Shown: positions 33,724-43,370, counted from the first letter of the stretch. The stretch is 47,802 nucleotides of DNA from Atopobiaceae bacterium (GCA_017941705.1 JAGAVX010000144.1:1-47802); one strand, 5' to 3'. Numbers and translations are program-made. The notes: generated from the sequence alone by a model not told the origin.

Positions 33724-35985
33724 ATGCTGGATGGGAGCGTAGGATCGCGCGTCAAGCGCGTGGCAAAGAGGGTTCTTCGTCGCGGAGAGCCTGCTCCCGC
33801 GCCGATGGAGGAGCTCCCTGCCCCGCCCGCACCGTCTCCCGCACAGGAGCTTCTGCGCGGCTTTGTCGACGTGCTGTTCATCAACGGATGCGACTACTCC
33901 GTGCCCCATCCCATCCGCTATCGCGTGACACACCAGATGGAGCAGCTCGAGAGCATGGGAATCTCCTGCGCCGTCGTGAACGCATGGGAGCTGCTTGACG
34001 ACCATGTGCGCACGGCGCGCACCTTTGTCATCTTCCGTTGCCCGTACGTGGAGGCGATCGGCAACTTCGTCAAACTGGCCCACTCCCTCAACAAGAGGGT
34101 CTACTTTGACATTGACGACCTGGTCATCGACACCAAGTACACCGACCAGATTCCCTTTGTGGCCTCGATGAAGGCAGATGACAAGGCGCTCTACGATGAC
34201 GGCGTGCATCGCTACGGTCAGACCATGATGCTGTGCGACGGCGTCATCACCACTACCGCCCAGATGGCAGAAGAGCTGGGACACTACCTTGACCTCGTGT
34301 ATGTCAACCGCAACGTTGCCTCTCAGGACATGGTGGGGCTCTCGCTGCGAGCGGTTCTAGAGAGGGACGTCCTTTCGCTCAAGGAAGAGGGGGATGTTGC
34401 CGAGGCGGAGCGCGAGCGCTGGGAGGTGGCACGTGCTCTTCGCGAGGACCATACGGGCTTCACGATGGCATACTTCAGCGGCCGCATCACACACAGCTCG
34501 GACTTTGAGCTGGTGGCTCCTGCCGTCCTTCGCGTCATGAGCGAGCACGAGGATGCCCGGCTGCTGGTCGTGGGCGAGCTCGAGCTGCCCGAGGGGCTCG
34601 ACTTCCCAGAGGAGCGTATCGAGCGCAGGCCGTTCCTTCCGTGGCAGGATCTTCCTGACCTGTTGGCGAACGTTGACGTCAACCTGGCACCGCTCGAGGA
34701 CACCATCTTCAACCGCGCCAAGTCCGAGAACAAGTGGGTCGAGGCGGGCTTGGTCAAGGTTCCCACGGTGGCAAGCAACCTTGGGGCCTTTGCCGAATGC
34801 GTCACCGATGGGGTCGACGGCCTGCTCTGCAGCACTCCGGACGAATGGTACGAAGCGCTGACAAGGCTCTATGAGGACGAGGACCTGCGGCGGCGCATCG
34901 GAGAGGCTGCCCAGAAGGAATGCCTTGCCCATCATGTCACCGTGACGAGCGGACGTGGCCTTGCCGACTTCATCGTTTCGCACCGTACGCCCAATGCGGC
35001 CATCGTGCTCTTTGACACCGCTCTCTCTGGCGGCGTCTTCGTAGCCATGAAGCATGCGAGCATCCTGCGCAAGGCGGGCTATGATGCTGGGTTCATGAGC
35101 CTCCACACCGACAGGGAGGGCTTCTGGGTCGATTTCGAGGGCGAGAGGTTCTGGGTGCTCTCGGGCGACGTTGCGCCTTACCGTGGCCGCATCGACAAGA
35201 TGATTGCCACGATGTGGGCGACTGTGCCCTACGCGCGGTTCTACTACAACAAGCTCGATAGCTATTACCTGGTTCAGAACAAGGAAAACGAGTTCTACGA
35301 GCTCAACACCCAGCAGTTCCGCGATGCAACGGCCACCTATGGACATGTTCCCGGGCTCACTTACTGCACCATCTCGCCGTGGTGCAAGCGTTGGCTGGAG
35401 GAAGAGTACGGCAGGCAGGACGTGAGGCTCGCTCCCAACGGCATCGACCTCGAGCAGTTCTCTCCGGTCGAGAGGGATTGGTCGGGAAAGATACGCGTTC
35501 TCATAGAGGGCGACTCCGAGAGCGAATACAAGAACGTCGACGAGAGCTTCCGGATCGCCGAGAAGCTCGACCCGGAGAAGTACGAGATCTGGTACCTGTC
35601 CTATCGTGGCAAGCCGAAGGACTGGTATCGGGTCGACCGCTTCTTCAATGCCGTTCCGCATGACGAGGTGGCCAGCGTCTACCAGCGTTGTCACATCCTG
35701 CTCAAGACGAGCGTGCTTGAGAGCTGGAGCTACCCGCCGCTCGAGATGATGGCGACGGGTGGGCAGGTCGTGGTGCTGGTCAACGGAGGGAACGCCGCCT
35801 ATTTGGCCGATGGCGAGAATGCGCTCGTCTTTGACCGCGGCGAGGACGAAAAGGCCGCCGAACTCGTGGAGATGATTGCGACCGACGCGCGGCTGAGGGA
35901 GCGCCTGCGCGAAGGAGGCCTCAAGACCGCTGCCCAGTATGATTGGGGCCTAGTGAAGGAGCAGATCGTCGCTCTGTACGAGTAG
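33724..35985 (+). CDS. Tandem GT4-GT4 glycosyltransferase
   Basis: 753 residues with two GT-B/GT4-like halves. The first half (~45-420) starts after a Pro/Ala-rich linker with DVLFINGCDYSVPHPIRYRV. It has VYFDIDDLVIDTKYTDQ, FTMAYFSGRITHSSDFELVAPAV and the donor region LPWQDLPDLLANVDVNLAPLEDTIFNRAKSENKWVEAGLVKVP. The second half (~430-753) has VLFDTALSGGVFVAMKHASIL, RLAPNGIDLEQFSPVE, IRVLIEGDSESEYKNVDESF and LLKTSVLESWSYPPLEMMATGG, the usual E-rich donor site. Both halves look catalytic. It is cytoplasmic and probably elongates the surface polysaccharide, perhaps with rhamnose. A GT1/GT4 label cannot be refined without a search. The gene is alone on the plus strand between minus-strand GT2 giants, and ends at a REP-like pair. 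Confidence 0.88.
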   Translation: MLDGSVGSRVKRVAKRVLRRGEPAPAPMEELPAPPAPSPAQELLRGFVDVLFINGCDYSVPHPIRYRVTHQMEQLESMGISCAVVNAWELLDDHVRTARTFVIFRCPYVEAIGNFVKLAHSLNKRVYFDIDDLVIDTKYTDQIPFVASMKADDKALYDDGVHRYGQTMMLCDGVITTTAQMAEELGHYLDLVYVNRNVASQDMVGLSLRAVLERDVLSLKEEGDVAEAERERWEVARALREDHTGFTMAYFSGRITHSSDFELVAPAVLRVMSEHEDARLLVVGELELPEGLDFPEERIERRPFLPWQDLPDLLANVDVNLAPLEDTIFNRAKSENKWVEAGLVKVPTVASNLGAFAECVTDGVDGLLCSTPDEWYEALTRLYEDEDLRRRIGEAAQKECLAHHVTVTSGRGLADFIVSHRTPNAAIVLFDTALSGGVFVAMKHASILRKAGYDAGFMSLHTDREGFWVDFEGERFWVLSGDVAPYRGRIDKMIATMWATVPYARFYYNKLDSYYLVQNKENEFYELNTQQFRDATATYGHVPGLTYCTISPWCKRWLEEEYGRQDVRLAPNGIDLEQFSPVERDWSGKIRVLIEGDSESEYKNVDESFRIAEKLDPEKYEIWYLSYRGKPKDWYRVDRFFNAVPHDEVASVYQRCHILLKTSVLESWSYPPLEMMATGGQVVVLVNGGNAAYLADGENALVFDRGEDEKAAELVEMIATDARLRERLREGGLKTAAQYDWGLVKEQIVALYE

Positions 35986-35992
35986 GCAGTCG

Positions 35993-36087
35993 CGAGTGTG
36001 GTCCCGGGGACACGTCCCTAGACCACACTCGGTGGCCATCGTTTGCTCACAGTGTGGTCTAGGGGCGTGTCCCCGGGACCACACTCG
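35993..36087. repeat. REP-like pair (two facing hairpins), terminator-like
   Basis: A 37-base arm (35993-36029, CGAGTGTGGTC...GACCACACT) and its complement (36051-36087) differ at one base and are separated by 21 bases. Each arm is itself a hairpin, because AGTGTGGTC pairs with GACCACACT inside it. This gives two REP units in opposite orientation, as in BIMEs. The core CCGGGGACACG(T/C)CCCTAG is shared with 45830-45905. It lies between convergent genes, with GGTTTTC following. Confidence 0.85.
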
Positions 36088-36093
36088 GGTTTT

Positions 36094-38496
36094 CTACACG
36101 TCGAGGGTGTGATAGGGGTTCCAGAACCTGAAGAGCTTGCTGTAGTAGTGCTCTCCCAAGGTGACGTGACGTTGCCAACGGCCTAGGAAGATGCCGTGCT
36201 CACGGCCAAAGCTGATGGCGTTTGCCCTGCTCGTCGAGGGGGAACGCGTGACCGACTCGTAGTGGCGCAGGCGCGTGTCAAGCTGAAGCAGAACGGCAAG
36301 GCCCGCCTGTTGCACCTTCATGCAGTAGTCGATGTCGTTGTAGTTGACCGAGAGGGTCTCGTCCAGGCCGCCCACCTCGTCAAACACCGACCTCTTGGTC
36401 AGCAGGCAGGCGCCCGTCACGGCGGAGGCGCGGTGGCTGAGCAGGTCGGTCTCGTAGTAGCCCCAGGTGCCCTCTGGCAGGCTGACGTCCACGTGGAAGG
36501 GACCAAAGCCGCGGCCAAGCGCCACGCCCACATGCTGGAAGGTGTCGTTGGCGTAAAGCAGCTTGCAGCCAACGGCTCCGACATCCTCTCGCATGCAGGG
36601 GCCCATGAGATGCTGCAGCCAGTCCGCGTCGATGACCTCGGTGTCGTTGTTGAGCATGAGGAGGTACTCGCCCCTCGCGGCGGCGAAGCCGTCGTTTATG
36701 ACCTTCGAGAAGTTGAAGACACCGCCCGTGTTGCTGGTGATGACACGAATGCGCCGGTCGCGTGCCTGCAGTCGCTCGTAGAGCGCAAAGGTGTCATCCT
36801 GGGTGCTGTTGTTCTCGACCACCACGATCTCGTAGAGAGGCCAGGTGGTGAGCTCGAGGATGGAGTCGATGCAGGTCGAGAGCACCTCCGGTGCATCCTT
36901 GTTGGGGATGACGATTGAGACCAGCGGGAACTCGTGCATGTCGTACGTGACCTCACAGCGACCCGGCACACGCGCCTCCATGACAGCCTTGGCGGGGATG
37001 CCACAACGGTCGAGATGACCCTGCACGGCCAGGCGCTCCGCCTCGAGGGCATACGACTTTTGGCTCACGCCCTTGCCCGCGGTCGAGTTCTCGTGGATGC
37101 GCCAGTGGTAGAGGACGCGCCTCACGTGATAGACGTTGCGGGCCTGCTCGCCCACCAGGAAGGTCATGTTGTGGTCCTGCGAGCCGTCAAAGCGCTTGTC
37201 GGGCAGTTCGGGCAGCGCATCGACCAGCGACTTGCGCACCGTGAGCATGTGGCACACGTAGTTCTCCGAGCACAGCAGGTCGGGGTCCCAGTCTGGCTTG
37301 AGGAAGGGGACGATGTAGTGGCCGTCCTGAAGATGGTCCTCGTCGCAGTAGAGCAGGTCAGTGGTGGGATAGTCGCTGATGCCCTTGGCGTACCAGTACA
37401 AGATGTCCGGTTCGAGCACGTCGTCGTGGTCGAAGAACGAGAGAAAGTCACCGGTCGCAGCACGTATGCCTGCGTTGGTGTTCTCGGTTATGCCGTAGTT
37501 GCCGTCCAGGGGTATGTGGCGAATTCGCTTGTCCGCCGCACAACGCTGCTCCACCGCGGCGTGAAGGGCGCCGTCCTCGGGGCTTGCGTTGACCAGCAGC
37601 AGCTCCCAGTTGGGGTAGGTCTGCGCCACGACCGAGTCGACCATCTCGGCAAAGAAGTCCAACGGCGTCTTGAAGAGCGGGACGATGATCGAGAACGTGG
37701 GCTGCTCGGCCAGATGGGGCACGGCACGCTCCTGGAGGATGCGGTCGTTCTTGCGCATGCGATGCCTGTTGAGGAACCAGTCCTCGTAGCGCACGTCACG
37801 GTCGGCAGGCGTGGCAAGCTGGGCCCACTGGTCACGAAGCTGGGCCAGGCGCCAGGGCTCGAGCTCGATGAAGCGCCACTGGTCGGCGAAGTCCACTCCG
37901 ATTACCAGGGCGTCCAGGCCTGCTGGGACGCGGAGCGAGAAGGTCGAGGAGAAGCGCTTCTCCGAAGGGTACTTGGCATCGGGGCGCAGGTGAGTGCCCA
38001 AGTCGATCCATCCGTCATCGACCCGCGTGCCATCCAAGGCGAAGATGGCCGGGCTCATCTGCTCGTGGCCCACCGGTTTGGGGAAGGCGTCGACCGTGCA
38101 GGTGACGATGATCTGATCCCCGTCGGGCACGATGCTCTTGGCCTCGAGAGATATGCTGGACAACTCTGCGTCGATATTGCGTATTCCCGTGGCGGCCTCG
38201 TTTTTGCGCAGCGTATTGGCGGTCGATTGGACGCGCGCCGCCAAGGGGTTGATCCGCATGCGGGCGTGCTTGTCAGCGTCTTGCTCGCCGGCCCAAACGT
38301 CAAGACGCTGCGTCACGGAAAGAACGGGGACGGTGACGACCCAGTCGCCGTCGTCAAGGCGAAAGGCCTCGCAAGGTAGGTCGTTGCCACCCGCGCTCGA
38401 TGAGGCCCAGAGGCGATTCGCATTGGTGTGCACGCGGACGAACACCTTGCCCGAGCCGCGGGTTATCTCTCCAAGGGTAAGTGTGGTGGGCATCAT
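36094..38496 (-). CDS. Tandem GT2-GT2 glycosyltransferase with N-terminal beta domain
   Basis: 800 residues. The N-terminal domain (~1-255) starts TLGEITRGSGKVFVRVHTN and is clearly homologous to the N-terminus of the next gene upstream (TRGNGKVF; TANTLRKN versus KANTLLKN). GT2 domain one (~265-500): SIIVPLFKTPLDFFAEMVDSVVAQTYPNWE, FLSFFDHDDVLEPDILYW, LLYCDEDHL. GT2 domain two (~530-780): VSIVIPNKDAPEVLSTCIDSIL, VVVENNSTQDDTF, YLLMLNNDTEVIDADW and NYNDIDYCMKVQQAG. All donor/metal sites are intact. ATG 38496 lies 15 bases after the stop of the paralogue at 38512, so the two are co-transcribed (38512 gene first). It is cytoplasmic, probably a bifunctional chain-elongating transferase. Confidence 0.92.
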   Translation of the reverse strand: MMPTTLTLGEITRGSGKVFVRVHTNANRLWASSSAGGNDLPCEAFRLDDGDWVVTVPVLSVTQRLDVWAGEQDADKHARMRINPLAARVQSTANTLRKNEAATGIRNIDAELSSISLEAKSIVPDGDQIIVTCTVDAFPKPVGHEQMSPAIFALDGTRVDDGWIDLGTHLRPDAKYPSEKRFSSTFSLRVPAGLDALVIGVDFADQWRFIELEPWRLAQLRDQWAQLATPADRDVRYEDWFLNRHRMRKNDRILQERAVPHLAEQPTFSIIVPLFKTPLDFFAEMVDSVVAQTYPNWELLLVNASPEDGALHAAVEQRCAADKRIRHIPLDGNYGITENTNAGIRAATGDFLSFFDHDDVLEPDILYWYAKGISDYPTTDLLYCDEDHLQDGHYIVPFLKPDWDPDLLCSENYVCHMLTVRKSLVDALPELPDKRFDGSQDHNMTFLVGEQARNVYHVRRVLYHWRIHENSTAGKGVSQKSYALEAERLAVQGHLDRCGIPAKAVMEARVPGRCEVTYDMHEFPLVSIVIPNKDAPEVLSTCIDSILELTTWPLYEIVVVENNSTQDDTFALYERLQARDRRIRVITSNTGGVFNFSKVINDGFAAARGEYLLMLNNDTEVIDADWLQHLMGPCMREDVGAVGCKLLYANDTFQHVGVALGRGFGPFHVDVSLPEGTWGYYETDLLSHRASAVTGACLLTKRSVFDEVGGLDETLSVNYNDIDYCMKVQQAGLAVLLQLDTRLRHYESVTRSPSTSRANAISFGREHGIFLGRWQRHVTLGEHYYSKLFRFWNPYHTLDV

Positions 38497-38511
38497 GGTC
38501 CTCGCTTGTGG

Positions 38512-40818
38512 TTAGAGCAGGGGCTTGTAGTAGTGGTCGGGCAGGCTCAGCACCTCGGGGTAGGTACGCAGGAGATACGAGCGATCCGACTCGCTCTGGA
38601 GGGCGGTGCTCTCCATGTCGAGCGTGAGGTCGTTGCGCACGAAGCCAAACTCGATGCGCGAGGGGGAGTGCTGGGCGATGCGAAGGCCCCGCACGCGCGC
38701 CTTGAGGCACAGGTCGACGCCCCAGATGGTCTGGGGGAGCCCCTCGGTGAGCCCCTCCAGCTCGTCGTACGTAGAGCGCGTCAGGGCGACCACGTGCCCG
38801 CTGCCCGCCGAGACGTCATGCGGTAGCACGGTGATGGCGCGGTCGGCGTTGAGGTCCTGGTAGAAATAGCGGTTCATGTGCAGGATCGAACGCTCGTGGA
38901 AGGCCAGCCCGTTGCCGTGGTTGGTCCCATCGGGGAAGACCGTCTTGGGGCAGGCTATCGCCACATCCGGCCTCGTGGCGCAGGCAAGGAGCTGCTCGAA
39001 CGAGGCGGCCTCGCGCACGGTGGCGCCGGCGGCCAGAAGCACCAGGAGCTCGCCCGTCGCGCCCTCGACGGCACGGGCAAAGCTTGTCGAGACCTCGTTA
39101 CGTTCCGCTACCGGGTCCGAGGTCAAGATCTGCAGATTATCCCAACCCAGGGCCTCGAGCGACTCGACGGTGCGCCTGACCTGCTCCTCGCTTCCCGGCG
39201 AGACCACTGCGCTCACGCTGGGCAGCGCGTCGGGAGTATAGACGGGGACATAGCAGTGGGGCGAGTTGGGCAGGTCGTCGGCACGTGCCGGGATGCCTAG
39301 GCGCTCGAAGTGCTCCTCGATGGCGCGACGTCCCGCCACCAGCGATTCGGGCTTGGCGGCACCGTCGCCTGCAGTGGACGCGGAATGGATGCGCCAGTGG
39401 TAGAGCATGCGCCGCGCGTGGTAGACGTTGCGCGCCAGCTCACCGGCGGCAAGCGCCAGGCGATGGTCCTGGGCGCCATCGTATACGTCGGTTGGGCGAG
39501 GCAGTGCGTCGATCACGCTCTTGCGAACGGTGAGCAGGTGGCACACGTAGTTGTTGGTCTCGAGGAACAGGACGCTCCAGTCGGGCTTGTAGAAGGGCTC
39601 CACGTAGTGTCCGTCAAGCAGCTTGTCCTCGTCGCAGTAGAGCAGGTCGGTCTCGGGGTATTCGTTGATGCCGCGCACGTACCAGTAGAGCAGGTCGGGC
39701 TCGAGCAGGTCATCGTGGTCGAAGAAGCTTACGAAGTCGCCCGTGGCGACATCGATGCCGGCGTTGGTGTTCTCGGTGATGCCGTAGTTCTGGTCGAGCG
39801 TCACCACGCGCACACGCTCGTCCGCCGCGGCGAGCTCGGTCACCGCCTGGGCGAGGTCGGCGTCCTCGGGCGTCGAGTTGACCAGGATGAGCTCGAAGTT
39901 GGGGTAGGTCTGGCCCAGGACCGAGTCTGCCATGTCATGGAAGAAGTCGATGGGGGTGTGGTAGAGGGGCACTACGACCGAGAACTTGGGTCGTATGGGC
40001 AGCGTTGCCTGGTCGCGTCGCTGAATCTCGAGGTCGGTCGCGTTGGCGCGCGTCGACTTGAGCCACGCCTCGTAGTTGGGGTCTGCCCCCTCGAAGCCAA
40101 AGGGGATGGTGTGCCAGAAGTTGAGCAACCCAAACATGTCGTGGGGCTGCATGCATATGAAGTTGGGGTCGATGCCTGCCTCGGGACAGGAGACGGAGAG
40201 GCAGAACCAGCCCATCTCGTGCGTGATGGGAATCGAGTACTGGACGGCGCGATAGTAGACGCCGGGATAGTCGGGGAACTCCTCGACGAGGTCGCCCAAA
40301 AGAACGGGCTCGCCCAGGACGGCCGAGCGTCCGCGGTCATCAAGCACCTCGAGCTCAACGGCCGGCGGTTCCTGCGCCGGGTCGACCACGGCAAAGAAGA
40401 CCAAGGCGTGCAACAGGTCGCACTCGGTTCCCTTGGGGATGAGCCGCAGCGCATAGACGGCCAGCTCGGTGGTGGAGGCATCCTGGTCGCAGTTGCGCAG
40501 CGCGGCGACGCGCGGGTTCTTGAGCAGGGTGTTGGCCTTGGAGGCCAGGGCTGCTCCTCTGGCGCTCACCGTATGCCGTGCCTGTCCGATGATGGCGCCA
40601 TTGGTATCGCGTGCGGTAACGGAGACGCTTTGATCCACTGCGAGTCCCGCCACAACCAGGACGGGAGTTCCGTCATCAAGGAGGTGCACTTTGGCCGGCA
40701 CCTTGTCGTTGCCCTTGGTGACCGCGCTGGCCTCCCACGAGGCTCCGACGAGGTCTGTCTCTATAAGCGTGAACACTTTCCCGTTGCCACGCGTGGTGGT
40801 CGAGAGCTTGATTGTCAT
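38512..40818 (-). CDS. GT2 glycosyltransferase with degenerate second GT2 domain
   Basis: 768 residues from ATG 40818 (AAGGGA 6 bases upstream); ATG 40851 lacks a ribosome site. The N-terminal beta domain (TIKLSTTTRGNGKVFTLIETD) and first GT2 domain (SVVVPLYHTPIDFFHDMADSVLGQTYPNFE, FVSFFDHDDLLEPDLLYW, LLYCDEDKL) match the 36094 paralogue. The second domain (~545-760) has lost the catalytic signs. Where the paralogue reads YLLMLNNDTEV, this one has LLVLLAAGATV, and YNDIDYCMKV is replaced by IWGVDLCLKA. It also lacks the VVVENNST strand. The second half is therefore probably a non-catalytic or acceptor-binding domain, and the protein adds one sugar type. It shares an operon with 36094 and follows the OpgB/LtaS-like gene by 54 bases. 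Confidence 0.9.
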   Translation of the reverse strand: MTIKLSTTTRGNGKVFTLIETDLVGASWEASAVTKGNDKVPAKVHLLDDGTPVLVVAGLAVDQSVSVTARDTNGAIIGQARHTVSARGAALASKANTLLKNPRVAALRNCDQDASTTELAVYALRLIPKGTECDLLHALVFFAVVDPAQEPPAVELEVLDDRGRSAVLGEPVLLGDLVEEFPDYPGVYYRAVQYSIPITHEMGWFCLSVSCPEAGIDPNFICMQPHDMFGLLNFWHTIPFGFEGADPNYEAWLKSTRANATDLEIQRRDQATLPIRPKFSVVVPLYHTPIDFFHDMADSVLGQTYPNFELILVNSTPEDADLAQAVTELAAADERVRVVTLDQNYGITENTNAGIDVATGDFVSFFDHDDLLEPDLLYWYVRGINEYPETDLLYCDEDKLLDGHYVEPFYKPDWSVLFLETNNYVCHLLTVRKSVIDALPRPTDVYDGAQDHRLALAAGELARNVYHARRMLYHWRIHSASTAGDGAAKPESLVAGRRAIEEHFERLGIPARADDLPNSPHCYVPVYTPDALPSVSAVVSPGSEEQVRRTVESLEALGWDNLQILTSDPVAERNEVSTSFARAVEGATGELLVLLAAGATVREAASFEQLLACATRPDVAIACPKTVFPDGTNHGNGLAFHERSILHMNRYFYQDLNADRAITVLPHDVSAGSGHVVALTRSTYDELEGLTEGLPQTIWGVDLCLKARVRGLRIAQHSPSRIEFGFVRNDLTLDMESTALQSESDRSYLLRTYPEVLSLPDHYYKPLL

Positions 40819-40872
40819 GCGAGTCCCTTTGATTCTGTCGAAGACAGCCATACGGCTCTGATGATACCTTTT

Positions 40873-43053
40873 TTAAGAAAGGTTCGTTACACAGGCGCCC
40901 AGCAGCTTCTCCTCGCCATCGGTGCCGCTGTAGATGTCGGCTTCCACGATGCCCCAGGTACCATGCTTCGTGAGGTCGAGCCTGATGAGGTAGGACCCAT
41001 CCCTTTGAAGTTCGCCCTGGTACCAGACTAGGTCGTCCTGAGAGTGGCTCCAGCTCCAGGCGGGGAACGTCATCTGGTCGTGCGTCGTCCCGTCCTCGGG
41101 CTTGAAGGAGATCTCGAGGACCGGCCCCGACTTCTCCTGAACTACGCGTGCGTCGAACGTGCCGTTACCGTTTGCCCGGGTGAGGTCGACGTGGATGTCC
41201 TCGGCGGATCGTGCCGCGCTACCTTCGCTGCTCTTTGGGGCGACGTCGCCTCTCGATATGTCAACGCTCGTGGTGTTGAACCACTTGGGAAGGCCGTCGT
41301 CCATCATGAAGTCGATTTCGACATCATAGGTGCCTGGCTCATAGTCAAACTCGCTCATTGGGACCGAGGTATGGTAGGTGCCATCCAGCTCGTCGAGGGC
41401 AAACTGGACGAAGTCGCCGGACTTCTTGTTGGTCACCGTGCAGTAGACGAAGTCATAGCTCCAGCTATCGTCGATGCCATCCAAGACATCGATGTCGATG
41501 TGGCCGGACTCGCTGTCATACGAGGCCCGAACCTCTCGATTGACCTCCTCGCCCAGAACGTTGTCGTAAAAGGCGCTTCGCAGCGCCAGCTGGTCGTCGA
41601 GCTCGTCTTTTCCGAGCTCTTCCACGAGGGTTGGTGTGTCAGAGAAGAGGTTGGTTCCCAGGCCGAGCCTGTCGCCTTCGATGGTGGCGCCCAGGGCAGC
41701 GACGACGGTGGGAAAGTTGTCCATCGAGCAGAAGAGCCGCTGTCCGTCGCTTTCGCGCTCGGCTGCGGCATTGATGTAGGTGGTATAGATGCGGCGATCG
41801 AAGCCCTCGGCCATGTCATCGGCATAGTCGTGGTCCATGGTGCAATGGTCGCCCACGACAACGATGGTCGTGTTCTCGTAGAAGCTCTGCTTCTGGCACC
41901 AGCGCACGAAGTTGTAGGCCTGGCGGTTGGCGCAGGCAAAGGCGGTCGAGTAACGGTCTCCCGGGAAATCGTTCTTGCAGAGGTCGCATACGTAGCCATC
42001 TTCGGCATGGGTGTCCACCGTGAGCATGGTGAGGTTGAAAGGCTCATCGGAGGCAGACAGCTCGGCGAGATGGCGCTTGGCGTTCTCGTAGAGGATGGCG
42101 TCGTCGTAGCCCCACCAGCCCCTCGAGTAGTCCGCGGGGATCTCGCCCTTCTCGATCGAGTACTTGTAGTCCCAGATTTCAAAGTCCCCGTGGTCGGCGA
42201 AGTACTTGTCGCGGTCGCCGAACGCCGCGTCGGTTCCCAGCAGGAAGCAGTTGCGGTACCCAGCCTGCTGCAGCATGTCGCCCAAGGCGGTGATGCCGGG
42301 TATGAAGCCATCGGTGATCGACAGCGTGTCGGACGAGAGCGTCAGAGGCAATCCAGAGGTTTGTGCAAACATGCCGCCCATGGTATAGGTCGCTCCATAG
42401 AGCGCGTAGCCGCCATTGAGCTTGGTGGGGTCGCCCGAGAAGGTTTCGTTCTCTAGACCCAGCTCAGTGAGCTCGGGAATGACGTTGGTGGGTTTTCCGC
42501 CGCCGTTCTCCTCGTCCGAGAACGACATCTCCATGGACTCGATGAACAGGAATATGAGGTTGCGCTTGCGCTCGGGGAACGTGACCTTGACCTCGTTGGG
42601 ATCGGCGTAATGCTCCTCGATGAAGGTGGATTCCGTGAACTGGTTCCTGATGTACTCGCCGAGGCCGATGGTGTGGAAGAAGTAGAAGGCCGAGCCCGCA
42701 ATGGTGAGCGCTGCCACTGCTGCCGTGACGCGGCGAAACGTCCCGAGCCTTTTGGGCGACTTGCGTAGCACATGGCTTAGCGCAATGGCTATGGCCGCGA
42801 CTGCGAAGGTGGCAGGCAGCGTATGAGCCAAGGCCCCTTTGATGGTTTCGGGGTTGGTGCCCGTGAGATCGGCCGTCATGGTGTAGAGGAGCTCGTCCAT
42901 TCGCAGGTTTCCCCAGTTGAGGAACACCCAGTCGACCAGGCGAAACAAGAATGCGGCCAGCGCGAGGAGGGCTACCCACAGGACGGCGATGACCACGCGG
43001 CTCACATTCGAGTTCCCGCCCTCTGCTCTCGCCGGCCCGTCAGTCGGTGACAT
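40873..43053 (-). CDS. OpgB/LtaS-like phosphoglycerol transferase with C-terminal GBS_Bsp-like domain
   Basis: 726 residues from ATG 43053, which has AAGGAG 9 bases upstream; ATG 43095 would add 14 residues. About four N-terminal helices (from VVIAVLWVALLALAAFLFRLV) are followed by an extracellular sulfatase-fold domain. Readable sites are NLIFLFIESMEMSF (metal Glu), YGATYTMGGMFAQTSGLPL (catalytic Thr, matching the TGWTIAGMVAS block of OpgB), FLLGTDAAFGDRDKYF, LTVDTHAEDG and VVVGDHCTMDHD. The last ~90 residues (TFDARVVQEKSGPVLEISF...QDDLVWYQGEL...) resemble a GBS_Bsp-like repeat. Expected role: transfer of phosphoglycerol from phosphatidylglycerol to a surface glycan or teichoic acid. It is first in the minus-strand operon with the two GT2 giants, so it probably modifies their product. 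Confidence 0.9.
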   Translation of the reverse strand: MSPTDGPARAEGGNSNVSRVVIAVLWVALLALAAFLFRLVDWVFLNWGNLRMDELLYTMTADLTGTNPETIKGALAHTLPATFAVAAIAIALSHVLRKSPKRLGTFRRVTAAVAALTIAGSAFYFFHTIGLGEYIRNQFTESTFIEEHYADPNEVKVTFPERKRNLIFLFIESMEMSFSDEENGGGKPTNVIPELTELGLENETFSGDPTKLNGGYALYGATYTMGGMFAQTSGLPLTLSSDTLSITDGFIPGITALGDMLQQAGYRNCFLLGTDAAFGDRDKYFADHGDFEIWDYKYSIEKGEIPADYSRGWWGYDDAILYENAKRHLAELSASDEPFNLTMLTVDTHAEDGYVCDLCKNDFPGDRYSTAFACANRQAYNFVRWCQKQSFYENTTIVVVGDHCTMDHDYADDMAEGFDRRIYTTYINAAAERESDGQRLFCSMDNFPTVVAALGATIEGDRLGLGTNLFSDTPTLVEELGKDELDDQLALRSAFYDNVLGEEVNREVRASYDSESGHIDIDVLDGIDDSWSYDFVYCTVTNKKSGDFVQFALDELDGTYHTSVPMSEFDYEPGTYDVEIDFMMDDGLPKWFNTTSVDISRGDVAPKSSEGSAARSAEDIHVDLTRANGNGTFDARVVQEKSGPVLEISFKPEDGTTHDQMTFPAWSWSHSQDDLVWYQGELQRDGSYLIRLDLTKHGTWGIVEADIYSGTDGEEKLLGACVTNLS

Positions 43054-43337
43054 GTGCTTCGTCTCCTTCTCGTTCTCTGCAGTGCTGTTCGTCATGCCAC
43101 GAACCCCGTTACTCGTTGTGGTGCTGGTAATGCGTTTGTCTGATGCAGTTTAGCAGTACCACCGCGCGCCGCCGGTTCAGGCGCGGGCGTCGCTGCATCG
43201 CTACACGGTATCGCCCCATACGCAAATAGGGGGACGACGCCGCGAGTTGCATGCCCGCTCGCCGTCGCGCGGCGGCTTGCCAGTCTGCCGGTTTTGTTCG
43301 GGCGAGCCGTGTCGTGCGCCGCGCTGCTCCAATTGCG

Positions 43338-43343
43338 CATAAT
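43338..43343 (+). promoter_or_regulatory. Candidate minus-10 of the hypothetical gene at 43371
   Basis: CATAAT lies 28 bases before the start codon in otherwise G/C-rich DNA (GCGCATAATAGAG). No minus-35 is clear. Confidence 0.4.
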
Positions 43344-43370
43344 AGAGAGGTTGGCTGAGAGGGGGCACAA

